Positions 1-5,771 of a DNA stretch of 5,772 bases are shown in pieces. Each line of letters starts with the position of its first letter. Position 1 is the first letter of the stretch. Position numbers and translations under genes: made by a program. Origin of the DNA: Actinomycetales bacterium (GTDB lineage Bacteria > Actinomycetota > Actinomycetes > Actinomycetales > Beutenbergiaceae); assembly GCA_016649925.1 (NCBI GenBank), contig JAENWO010000173.1, positions 1-5,772 on the forward strand, given 5' to 3'. The notes under the pieces are model-generated. The model was not told the origin of the DNA, ran no database searches, and worked only from the letters and a program-made list of their open reading frames with translations.

Positions 1-105
1 GCCTGAGCGGGCCCGGCCTGAGCGGGCCCGGCCTGAGCGGGCCCGGCCTGAGCGGGCCCGGCCTGAGCGGGCCCGGCCTGAGCGTGTCCGGCCTGCGCGT
101 GCCAA
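1..105 (+). repeat. 15-bp tandem repeat array (five perfect copies, two degenerate)
   Basis: The unit GCCTGAGCGGGCCCG occurs five times without a mismatch at 1-75. A sixth copy at 76-90 has two substitutions, and a seventh at 91-105 is more diverged (four). The window starts at or inside the array, so the true copy number is unknown. The unit is a multiple of three, so gain or loss of copies keeps any reading frame. Each unit contains the palindrome CGGGCCCG. Perfect copies next to decayed ones indicate recent expansion, probably by replication slippage. Confidence 0.95.
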
Positions 106-145
106 CGCCGGTGAGCCGGTGCGAGCCGTCACACTGGTCCCGTGA
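2..145 (+). CDS. C-terminal end of an upstream gene, PERAR-repeat tail (5' partial)
   Basis: Reading from base 2, the frame is open to a TGA at 143-145. It gives five identical PERAR pentapeptides, then PERVR, PARAN and the tail AGEPVRAVTLVP. No start codon lies in the window, so the gene begins upstream and its main domain is unseen. Two things favour this frame. Its stop overlaps the GTG of the next gene in the four-base arrangement GTGA, a common translational-coupling junction in actinobacteria. The non-repetitive tail also uses mostly G/C-ending codons. Frame 1 is closed by a TGA in every repeat. Frame 3 (LSGPG repeat) is open but would run through the whole next gene. The tail is rich in Arg, Pro and Glu, so it is probably a disordered, charged C-terminal extension. 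Its function cannot be named. The main doubt is that the repeat could be non-coding DNA that is open by chance. Confidence 0.55.
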   Translation, partial: PERARPERARPERARPERARPERARPERVRPARANAGEPVRAVTLVP

Positions 146-621
146 CCGGCATCGAAATGCTCTGCGCCCTCCTCATGCTGGTGGGGCTGGTCGGTGTCGT
201 CATCCAGATCCTGCCCGGCTTCCTGCTCATCCTGGGCGCGCTCGTGCTGTGGGCCTCGGAGAGCGGGGAGGGCCGCTCCTGGATCATCGTGGCGATCGGC
301 GTGCTCGCGCTCGCGGTGGCCGCCGTCGGCAAGTACCTCCTCGCCGGGCGCGGGCTCAAGAAGGCCTCCGTGCCGAACTCGACCCTGCTGTGGGGCGGAG
401 TCGCCGGTGCCGTCGGGTTCTTCGTCATCCCGGTGGTGGGGCTGGCACTGTTCTTCGTCGGCGGGGTATTCGTCGCCGAGTACCTGCGCAAGCGCAACAA
501 GGCCGACGCCTGGCGCTCGACGAAGGCGGCGATCCGGGCTACCGGCGTGACGATCCTCGTCGAGCTCGCGGGTGCGCTGATCGCGATCGGGGCCTGGGTG
601 CTCGCCGTCATCTTCTGGTGA
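142..621 (+). CDS. DUF456 family integral membrane protein
   Basis: This 159-residue protein is mostly hydrophobic. Membrane segments lie at about residues 5-38 (one long or two close helices), 47-68, 82-112 and 135-158. The pattern VIQILPGFLLILGALVLW (residues 20-37) resembles the conserved Leu-Pro-Gly segment near the start of DUF456 proteins, and the length matches that family. A basic segment YLRKRNK at 114-120 probably faces the cytoplasm. The family has no established biochemical role, so no function is assigned. The GTG at 142 is chosen because it overlaps the upstream stop (GTGA), and an in-frame TGA at 112-114 excludes longer starts. No Shine-Dalgarno sequence precedes it, which fits translation by coupling to the upstream gene. 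An in-frame ATG at 157 is a weaker alternative. The family assignment comes from recall of its pattern, not a profile search. Confidence 0.85.
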   Translation: MTGIEMLCALLMLVGLVGVVIQILPGFLLILGALVLWASESGEGRSWIIVAIGVLALAVAAVGKYLLAGRGLKKASVPNSTLLWGGVAGAVGFFVIPVVGLALFFVGGVFVAEYLRKRNKADAWRSTKAAIRATGVTILVELAGALIAIGAWVLAVIFW

Positions 622-625
622 CGTC

Positions 626-700
626 CGTCCTTCGGGCCCGTGCTGGTCCGGCCCCTGCTGGTCCGTCCGACGCCGCCGCGTCCGACGTCGTCCCGTCCGT
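626..700 (+). repeat. Degenerate 15-bp periodic sequence in the spacer before pcrA
   Basis: The spacer after the DUF456 gene is pyrimidine-rich and dominated by GTCCG and CGTCC words. TGCTGGTCCG occurs at 641-650 and again at 656-665, and CGTCCGACG at 664-672 and 679-687, both pairs with a 15-bp offset. The block at 626-640 ends in CGGGCCCG, as does every unit of the array at 1-75. This suggests, but does not prove, a decayed relative of that array on the other side of the DUF456 gene. It carries no convincing gene. Confidence 0.45.
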
Positions 701-712
701 CGCGTGCGGCGC

Positions 713-733
713 CTGCCCGACGCCGTCGGGCGG
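713..733 (+). terminator. Hairpin after the DUF456 gene, possible terminator
   Basis: GCCCGAC at 715-721 pairs perfectly with GTCGGGC at 725-731 across a three-base loop. The stem can extend by a T-G wobble and a C-G pair to 713-733. It lies about 92 bases after the DUF456 stop and just upstream of the likely pcrA promoter, the right place to separate the two units. No run of T follows, so it is not a classical intrinsic terminator. Many actinobacterial terminators lack the T run, but hairpins are also common by chance at this GC content. Confidence 0.3.
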
Positions 734-746
734 TCTGGGCAGTCGT

Positions 747-790
747 CCACCGTCGTCCGCCACCGTCGGTGGAACGGCTTAGGCTCGTTC
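747..790 (+). promoter_or_regulatory. Probable pcrA promoter with two overlapping dyads
   Basis: TAGGCT at 780-785 fits the actinobacterial -10 pattern TANNNT and ends nine bases before the pcrA ATG. No good -35 hexamer is visible at 756-762, and no purine-rich Shine-Dalgarno sequence lies between it and the start. Transcription would begin at about 792-795, so the mRNA would be leaderless or nearly so. Two dyads sit here: CCACCGTCGGTGG at 760-772, preceded by another CCACCG at 747-752, and GAACG (772-776) facing CGTTC (786-790), which encloses the -10. Neither matches the actinobacterial LexA box, where GAAC and GTTC are four bases apart; here they are eleven apart. The binding factor, if any, is unknown. 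Confidence 0.4.
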
Positions 791-794
791 TGCC

Positions 795-3245
795 ATGACG
801 TCACTCTTCGACAACCTGCCCCTCCCCGGACGTGCCGCGACAATCGGCGCCCACCTGCCCACGGTCATGCCGCCGCGCGAGGAGGAGACCGGGGCTGCGC
901 CGTCGTCCGGCGGCGGCTCGCTGGTAGCCGACGCCCTGCTGGACGGGCTGAACCCGCAGCAGCGCGCCGCCGTGGAGCACGAGAGCGGCCAGCTGCTCAT
1001 CATCGCGGGTGCCGGATCGGGCAAGACGCTCGTCCTGGCGCACCGGATCGCGTACCTGCTCGCCACCGGTCGGGCGCGGCCGGGGGAGATCCTCGCGATC
1101 ACGTTCACGAACAAGGCCGCGGCGGAGATGCGCGAACGCGTCGGGGACCTCGTCGGTCCGCGCGCGAGGAGCATGTGGGTGTCCACGTTCCACTCGGCCT
1201 GCGTGCGGATCCTGCGCCGCGAGGCCGGCACGCTCGGGCTGCGATCGACGTTCTCCATCTACGACGCGGCCGACTCCCAGCGCCTCATGACACTCGTCTG
1301 CCGCGAGCTGGACCTCGACCCCAAGCGGTACCCGCCGAAGGTGTTCTCGAACCGGGTCTCCGACCTCAAGAACGAGCTCGTCGACCCGGACAGCTACGCG
1401 GCCACCGTGGGGGAGGCGAACCCGTTCGAGCAGAAGCTCGCCGAGGCGTACCGGCTCTACCAGCAGCGGCTGCGTCAGGCGCACGCCCTCGACTTCGACG
1501 ACCTCATCATGACGACGGTCAACCTCCTTCAGGCGTTCCCGGCCGTTGCGGAGCACTACCGCCGACGCTTCCGTCACGTCCTCGTGGACGAGTACCAGGA
1601 CACCAACCACGCGCAATACGTCCTCGTGCGTGAGCTGGCCGGCGTCGGCCTCGACTACCAGGCCGCCGGCGGAGCTCACCTCCCCGAGGGCGGCCTCGCC
1701 CCGGCGGAGCTCACCGTGGTGGGCGATGCGGACCAGTCCATCTACGCCTTCCGCGGGGCCACGATCCGCAACATCGTCGAGTTCGAGGCGGACTACCCCC
1801 GGGCCACCACGATCCTGCTCGAGCAGAACTACCGATCCACCCAGACGATCCTCTCCGCGGCGAACGCCGTGATCTCGCGCAACCCCGGACGCAAGGCGAA
1901 GAACCTGTGGACGGACAGCGGCGCCGGGCATCAGATCGTCGGCTACGTGGCGGACAACGAGCACGAGGAGGCGCGATTCATCGCGGAGGAGATCGACCGC
2001 CTCGGCGACTCCGACGGGGTGCGACCGGGGGACGTGGCGATCTTCTACCGCACGAACGCGCAGTCCCGGGCGCTGGAGGAGGTGCTCGTCCGGGTCGGCC
2101 TCCCGTACAAGGTGGTCGGCGGCACCCGCTTCTACGAGCGCCGCGAGGTCAAGGACGCGGTCGCCTACCTGCGCGCCATCGCGAACCCGGACGACGCGAT
2201 CAACCTGCGCCGCATCCTCAACGTGCCCAAGCGTGGGCTGGGTGACCGGGCGGAGGCGATGCTCACGGCGCACGCCGAGCGCGAGCGGATCTCGTTCGGC
2301 GCGGCCGTCGACGACGTCGACAAAGTCCTCGGGCTGGCCACCCGTTCCCTGACTGCGGTGCGCGGCTTCGCCGAGATGATGACGGGCCTGCGGGCGCTGG
2401 CCGATGGCGGGGCGAACCCCGCGGAGGTGCTCGACGCCGTCCTGGACCGCTCCGGCTACCTCGCCGAGCTCCGGGCGAGCGACGACCCGCAGGACGCCTC
2501 CCGGGTGGAGAATCTCGCCGAGCTGCACGCCGTCGCCGTCGAGTTCTCACAAGGCGACCCCGAGGGGGAGCTCGGCGACTTCCTCGAGCGTGTCGCCCTG
2601 GTGGCAGACAGCGACCAGATCCCCGACGCAGACGCACAGGACAAGGGCGTCGTCACGCTGATGACGGTGCACACCGCGAAGGGCCTGGAGTTCCCGGTGG
2701 TGTTCGTGACCGGGCTGGAGGACGGCACGTTCCCGCACGCACGCTCCCTCGCGGACGAGAGCGAGCTCGCCGAGGAGCGCCGGCTCGCCTACGTCGCCCT
2801 GACCCGAGCACGGCAGCGGCTGTACCTCTCCCGGGCGGCGGTCCGGAGCGCGTGGGGCATGCCGAACGAGTTTCCCGCGAGCCGGTTCCTGGACGACCTG
2901 CCGGAGGAGCTCGTCGACTGGCGGCGGCGGGAGTCCTCCCTGTCCGCGCTGCGGGGCGGGTCCTTCGTCGGCGGGTACCGAGGATCGTCGGGCGGCGGCC
3001 GGGCGGGTTCGCGTGGGCCGTCGGCGCCGCCGCCCTCACCCGACGCGCCGAGATTCGGCTCCGCGACGCCGAGGTCGGACGTGCCCTCGCTCGCGATCGG
3101 GGATCGGGTCACGCACGACGCGTACGGCCTGGGCCGCGTGGTCGCCGTCGAGGGGGGCGGGACGAACGCGGTGGCGAAGATCGACTTCGGCTCGAGCGGC
3201 ACGAAGCGCCTGCTGCTGCGGTACTCCCCGGTCACGAAGCTCTGA
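795..3245 (+). CDS. pcrA: ATP-dependent DNA helicase PcrA/UvrD, superfamily 1A
   Basis: This cytoplasmic 3'-to-5' DNA translocase and helicase (816 residues) acts in nucleotide excision repair, clearance of replication obstacles and removal of stalled RNA polymerase, by family knowledge. All SF1A motifs are present in order: Q motif LNPQQRAAV (52-60), Walker A AGAGSGKT (71-78), Ia TFTNKAAAEMRER (103-115), STFHSACVRILR (130-141), Walker B VDEYQDT (264-270), III VVGDADQSIYAFRGA (308-322), IV LEQNYRS (342-348), V TVHTAKGLEF (624-633) and VI EERRLAYVALTRAR (660-673). A Gly/Ser/Pro/Arg-rich linker (about 715-763) leads to a Tudor-like domain (about 766-816, IGDRVTHDAYGLGRVV), which in PcrA relatives contacts RNA polymerase. 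Residues 282-305 form an unusually long insert between motifs II and III. The ATG at 795 gives the typical actinobacterial N-terminus MTSLFDNLPLPG. No Shine-Dalgarno sequence precedes it. The gene is intact, and mycobacteria call the equivalent uvrD1. Confidence 0.97.
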   Translation: MTSLFDNLPLPGRAATIGAHLPTVMPPREEETGAAPSSGGGSLVADALLDGLNPQQRAAVEHESGQLLIIAGAGSGKTLVLAHRIAYLLATGRARPGEILAITFTNKAAAEMRERVGDLVGPRARSMWVSTFHSACVRILRREAGTLGLRSTFSIYDAADSQRLMTLVCRELDLDPKRYPPKVFSNRVSDLKNELVDPDSYAATVGEANPFEQKLAEAYRLYQQRLRQAHALDFDDLIMTTVNLLQAFPAVAEHYRRRFRHVLVDEYQDTNHAQYVLVRELAGVGLDYQAAGGAHLPEGGLAPAELTVVGDADQSIYAFRGATIRNIVEFEADYPRATTILLEQNYRSTQTILSAANAVISRNPGRKAKNLWTDSGAGHQIVGYVADNEHEEARFIAEEIDRLGDSDGVRPGDVAIFYRTNAQSRALEEVLVRVGLPYKVVGGTRFYERREVKDAVAYLRAIANPDDAINLRRILNVPKRGLGDRAEAMLTAHAERERISFGAAVDDVDKVLGLATRSLTAVRGFAEMMTGLRALADGGANPAEVLDAVLDRSGYLAELRASDDPQDASRVENLAELHAVAVEFSQGDPEGELGDFLERVALVADSDQIPDADAQDKGVVTLMTVHTAKGLEFPVVFVTGLEDGTFPHARSLADESELAEERRLAYVALTRARQRLYLSRAAVRSAWGMPNEFPASRFLDDLPEELVDWRRRESSLSALRGGSFVGGYRGSSGGGRAGSRGPSAPPPSPDAPRFGSATPRSDVPSLAIGDRVTHDAYGLGRVVAVEGGGTNAVAKIDFGSSGTKRLLLRYSPVTKL

Positions 3246-3328
3246 CTCGCCGCTCGAACCGGCCCCGGAGTTGACGGCTCCTGCCGGCGTAATGAACGCC
3301 TGCCGGACGCTCGTCATCTCCCGCTGAG

Positions 3329-3361
3329 GTCAGCCCGCCACCGGTGACCCACAGGGCTGAC
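3329..3361 (+). terminator. Candidate pcrA terminator hairpin
   Basis: GTCAGCCC at 3329-3336 pairs perfectly with GGGCTGAC at 3354-3361 across a 17-base loop that contains the palindrome CACCGGTG. It begins 84 bases after the pcrA stop. Only scattered T residues follow, so it is not a textbook intrinsic terminator. Four bases of the left arm are shared with the left arm of the 13-bp inverted repeat, so the two helices exclude each other. Confidence 0.35.
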
Positions 3362-3374
3362 TCCGATTCTCGCC

Positions 3375-3419
3375 CCGAGGTGTGCCCACCACGTGCTCAC
3401 GTCGGAATCCACGCCTCGG
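3375..3419. other. Ten-base-pair stem-loop with a nested hairpin
   Basis: CCGAGGTGTG (3375-3384) pairs with CACGCCTCGG (3410-3419) with one G-U wobble if transcribed from the + strand. The 25-base interior holds ACGT-GCTC-ACGT (3391-3402), which can form a small inner hairpin. Further downstream are GTCCG/CGGAC (3466-3470 and 3476-3480) and CCGCCTGG pairing with 3505-3513 with one bulged G. The cluster could belong to a structured RNA or a palindromic element. High GC makes fortuitous stems common. Confidence 0.35.
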
Positions 3420-3569
3420 ACCTGTGGCAGCCTGTCCGCACGCAGTGCACCATGCGGGGCCTCGCGTCCGTCGATCGGACACCGCCTGGGGCTGACAACC
3501 CGCGCCAGGGCGGCGGTCGCACCCGAGAAGGCTGTGGCCGTCGCCGGTGTTGGTCGCGAATGGCATCGC

Positions 3570-3698
3570 TCACTCCGCGGGCGGCTCACGCCATCCGCGT
3601 GACCTCAGCGGGTACGGCAAGAGGTCGGCGTCTGCCTTCCCGACGGCGCGACCGAACAGTGCGATCCCGAGGAACTGCAGCGTCTCGGCATAGGCGGT
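3570..3698 (-). pseudogene. Possible decayed 3' end of a reverse-strand gene, unidentified
   Basis: On the reverse strand, from about 3698 down to a TGA at 3570-3572, the translation begins TAYAETLQFLGIALFGRAVG and continues KADADLLPYPLRSRG. It is a balanced, protein-like sequence whose codons mostly end in G or C, unlike the arginine-rich translations of the rest of the gap. Going further upstream in the same frame, the translation becomes Arg/Pro-rich and runs antisense into the acyltransferase leader and start. A neighbouring reverse frame (about 3705-3745) reads PVLVRESHRGLG, loosely like the acetyl-CoA-binding segment of GNAT acetyltransferases, so a frameshift may separate two pieces of one dead gene. 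I do not recognise a family with confidence. It could also be a chance open frame, and the last residues overlap one arm of the 13-bp inverted repeat. Confidence 0.3.
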
Positions 3699-3814
3699 GC
3701 GATGCCGAGGCCCCGGTGGCTCTCGCGCACGAGCACGGGCTGGGTCCCGGCCGCTCGCTCGCCTGACCTCTCCGGGCGCGTCGGCGTCTGGCGGTATGTC
3801 TCGCGCGAGCCGGT

Positions 3815-3845
3815 CCGCGGTTCGCGGCCGCGGCGGGCATAGCCT
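3815..3845 (+). promoter_or_regulatory. Possible acyltransferase promoter with upstream palindrome
   Basis: TAGCCT at 3840-3845 fits the -10 pattern TANNNT and lies 27 bases before the GTG start, leaving room for the ribosome-binding site. No recognisable -35 element is present at normal spacing. CCGCGG occurs at 3815-3820 and again at 3828-3833, and CCGCG-GTT-CGCGG (3815-3825 or so) can form a hairpin. This could be an operator, but GC-rich palindromes are frequent in this genome type. Confidence 0.25.
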
Positions 3846-3858
3846 CGGAGGTGACATC

Positions 3859-3864
3859 AGGAGG
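3859..3864 (+). promoter_or_regulatory. Strong ribosome-binding site of the acyltransferase gene
   Basis: AGGAGG, followed by more G residues, is a complete match to the Shine-Dalgarno core. Eight bases separate it from the GTG at 3873. This fixes the start there rather than at the out-of-frame GTG at 3851. It is the only clear ribosome-binding site in the window, in contrast to the DUF456 and pcrA starts. Confidence 0.85.
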
Positions 3865-3872
3865 GGGTCGCC

Positions 3873-5771
3873 GTGGCGTGGACACCGCCGCGCTCGCAGG
3901 CCGTCGATGGCAGGATCGAGGGCCTGGACGGGATTCGCGCGCTCGCGATCATCGCAGTCCTGATCTTCCACCTCCGGCCCGCGTCACTGCCCGGCGGGTA
4001 CCTCGGTGTCGACGTGTTCTTCGTCATCTCCGGCTTCCTCATCACCACGCTCCTCGCCCGCGAGCTGCGAAAGAACCACAAGATCGACCTCAAGCGGTTC
4101 TGGACGCGCCGCGCCAGGCGCCTGATCCCTGCGCTCGTCGTGGTGGTGACGGCCTCGACCACGCTCGCGCTCTTCGCCGGTGACGACCTGCTGGTCAACA
4201 TCGGCCGCCAGGTGGTCGGGGCGCTGACGTTCTCCAACAACTGGCTGGAGATCGGCGCCGGGTCCAGCTACTTCAACCAGACCTCGCCGGTGCTGTTCGT
4301 GAACTTCTGGTCCCTCGCCGTGGAGGAGCAGTTCTACCTGTTCTGGCCGTTCATCTTCATCGTCATCATGGCGACGACGCGCACCGGCCGGCAGCGCATC
4401 GGCATCGTGCTGGGGATCGCACTGGCCTCCGCGCTGCTGATGGCGGTCCTGTTCACGCCGGGTCAGGACGCCACCCGGGTCTACTACGGCACCGACACCC
4501 ACCTCTTCGGCCTGATGATCGGTGCGGCGCTGGCGTTCAGCGCCGCCAGTCAGTCCTGGAACCTCCTGCACACCAGCTGGTGGCAGCGCTACCGGGTGCT
4601 GGCCGCGGACGTCGCCCTCATCGGGCTCGTCGGCCTCATGCTGTGGATGGACCCGACGACGTCGATCGCCTATCGCGGCGGCATCGCGTGCGCCTCGTTG
4701 CTCACCGCGACGATGCTGGCCGCGTTGCCCGGCACCACCAACCCGTTCTCCCGGTTCTTCTCGATCCCGGTGCTGGAGTGGGTCGGCGCCCGCTCCTACG
4801 GCATCTACCTGTGGCACTGGCCGGTCATCCTCCTCGTCACCGCTTTCCTGCCGCGCGCACTGCCGGACTCGCCGGCCGGCTGGGTGAACCGGCTGCTCGC
4901 CCTCGTCCTCACGCTCGCCGTCTCGGCGGCCTCCTACCGCTGGATCGAGAACCCCATCCGCGAGCTCGGGTTCCGCGGGACCGGCCGCCGGGTGGTGGCT
5001 GCGCTCGCGGTCCCAGGGCGCTTCACCCCACCGCGGCTCGTCGCTGCCGGCACGGCGGTGAGCCTGGTGCTGTTCGGGGTTGCGCTCGCCACCGCTCCGG
5101 ACCGTTCCCAGGTCGAGATGCAGATGGACCAGGCCGCGGAGCTGCTCGGCGGCTCGTCGAGCGTCCAGCAGGCCGGGTCGGGGGTCGCGAACGTCTCTGT
5201 CCTGGGGTCGGCGGGAGCCGCCGACGCCACGGCCGATCCGAACGCCGCCCTCGTCCCGGCCGGCGAGGACATCTCCGGGATCGGGGACTCGATGATGTAC
5301 GTGGCCGCCCCGGGCCTGAGCTCGGTGTTCCCGGGCATCACGCTGGACGCGAAGTCGAACCGGCAGTGGCCCGCGGTGCTCGAGGCGATCCGAACTGGGG
5401 TGCAGGCGGGAACCGTCAGGGACGCCGTCGTGATCTCCGCGGGGACCAACGCGGGGGCGCGGGACCCGGGCGTGATCCGTGAGGCTCTCGACCTGCTCGG
5501 CCCCGGCCGACGCGTGGTACTGGTGAACATCTTCGGCTCGAGCCTGTGGGTGCCGGAGTCCAATGCGAACCTCGAAGCTGTCGCGGCGGAGTACCCCAAC
5601 GTCGTGGTCGCGGACTGGAACGGCACGATCTCGCAGCACCTGGACCGCCTGCAGCCGGACCAGACGCACCCCGACATGGACGGCATGTACCTCTATGCGC
5701 AGGTGGTCCGGGACGCGTTCGTCGAGCTGGCCTCCGAACGGCGCGTCACCGCGCTGCCCGTCCGGGGCTGA
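3873..5771 (+). CDS. Acyltransferase-3 / SGNH fusion, probable cell-surface O-acetyltransferase
   Basis: This 632-residue membrane protein resembles OafA/OatA-type enzymes, which pass acetyl groups across the membrane to sugars of extracellular polymers. The N-terminal acyltransferase-3 domain (about 15-365) has about ten membrane segments. It carries GLDGIRALAIIAVLIFHL (17-34) with the RX10H pair R22 and H33, GGYLGVDVFFVISGFLIT (41-58), the basic RRARRLIP (79-86), FWSLAVEEQFYLFWPF (145-160), YGIYLWHWPV (309-318) and RWIENPIRE (356-364). One more membrane segment (about 388-408) and an Ala/Gly/Ser linker (about 410-465) lead to an extracytoplasmic SGNH esterase-like domain. Its GDS (471-473, nucleophile S473), GTN (524-526) and DQTHP (596-600, D596 and H599) form the expected catalytic set. 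The gene is complete, ends one base before the window edge, and starts at a GTG with a strong ribosome-binding site. The acceptor (polysaccharide, peptidoglycan or glycolipid) cannot be told. No glycan-synthesis gene is in view. Confidence 0.93.
   Translation: MAWTPPRSQAVDGRIEGLDGIRALAIIAVLIFHLRPASLPGGYLGVDVFFVISGFLITTLLARELRKNHKIDLKRFWTRRARRLIPALVVVVTASTTLALFAGDDLLVNIGRQVVGALTFSNNWLEIGAGSSYFNQTSPVLFVNFWSLAVEEQFYLFWPFIFIVIMATTRTGRQRIGIVLGIALASALLMAVLFTPGQDATRVYYGTDTHLFGLMIGAALAFSAASQSWNLLHTSWWQRYRVLAADVALIGLVGLMLWMDPTTSIAYRGGIACASLLTATMLAALPGTTNPFSRFFSIPVLEWVGARSYGIYLWHWPVILLVTAFLPRALPDSPAGWVNRLLALVLTLAVSAASYRWIENPIRELGFRGTGRRVVAALAVPGRFTPPRLVAAGTAVSLVLFGVALATAPDRSQVEMQMDQAAELLGGSSSVQQAGSGVANVSVLGSAGAADATADPNAALVPAGEDISGIGDSMMYVAAPGLSSVFPGITLDAKSNRQWPAVLEAIRTGVQAGTVRDAVVISAGTNAGARDPGVIREALDLLGPGRRVVLVNIFGSSLWVPESNANLEAVAAEYPNVVVADWNGTISQHLDRLQPDQTHPDMDGMYLYAQVVRDAFVELASERRVTALPVRG

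Larger units (their letters stand above)
3320..3612. repeat. 13-bp perfect inverted repeat bounding a 293-bp segment
   Basis: CCCGCTGAGGTCA at 3320-3332 is the exact reverse complement of TGACCTCAGCGGG at 3600-3612. The match stops at both ends: the next bases outward (T and T) and inward (G and G) do not pair. No target-site duplication is obvious in the flanks. Inside lie further stems at 3329-3361, 3375-3419, 3466-3480, 3482-3513 and 3586-3602, the first and last overlapping the terminal arms. Possible readings are a small non-autonomous (MITE-like) element, a multibranched RNA closed by the 13-bp helix, paired protein-binding sites, or chance. Confidence 0.5.
3246..3872. other. 627-bp intergenic region with no convincing intact gene
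   Basis: Forward frames give arginine-rich, low-complexity translations with no family resemblance and no ribosome-binding site. G/C use at third positions is less polarised here than in the flanking genes. The gap contains a candidate pcrA terminator (3329-3361), an inverted-repeat-bounded and hairpin-rich segment (3320-3612), a reverse-strand coding-like remnant (about 3570-3698), and the leader of the acyltransferase gene (about 3815-3872). A gap this long is unusual next to the compact coding around it, and suggests gene decay, an inserted element or an RNA. Confidence 0.7.

Noticed and set aside
1..105. CRISPR array
   Set aside because: The 15-bp units are directly adjacent with no spacers, and no cas gene is present.
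130..141. CACACT at 130-135 as a -10 box for a leaderless DUF456 mRNA
   Set aside because: It lies inside the likely upstream coding frame, departs from TANNNT at the first base and has no -35. The GTGA overlap explains the missing Shine-Dalgarno sequence better.
84..782. 232-codon forward open frame continuing the LSGPG reading of the repeat
   Set aside because: It covers the whole DUF456 gene in another frame, is Arg/Gly/Ala-rich with no domain, and is explained by the scarcity of stops in high-GC DNA.
640..798. Small forward frame from a GTG at 640, rich in Arg/Pro, whose TGA overlaps the pcrA ATG
   Set aside because: The ATGA junction is tempting, and the frame is also the continuation of DUF456 past its stop. 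But it is low-complexity, lacks a ribosome-binding site and covers the likely promoter, so it is probably chance.
801..2528. 575-codon reverse-strand open frame under pcrA
   Set aside because: It is antisense to a gene with every helicase motif intact. Its Arg/Val/Gly/Leu-rich composition is typical of an antisense shadow in high-GC coding DNA.
3330..3566. Reverse-strand frame with Cys residues (CTACGQ and others), a possible small zinc-binding protein
   Set aside because: The Cys spacing does not form a paired CxxC zinc ribbon, third positions are not strongly G/C-ending, and no ribosome-binding site is visible.
3984..5669. 561-codon reverse-strand open frame under the acyltransferase
   Set aside because: It mirrors a clearly coding + strand gene and shows His/Arg/Asp/Gly-rich shadow composition with no domain.
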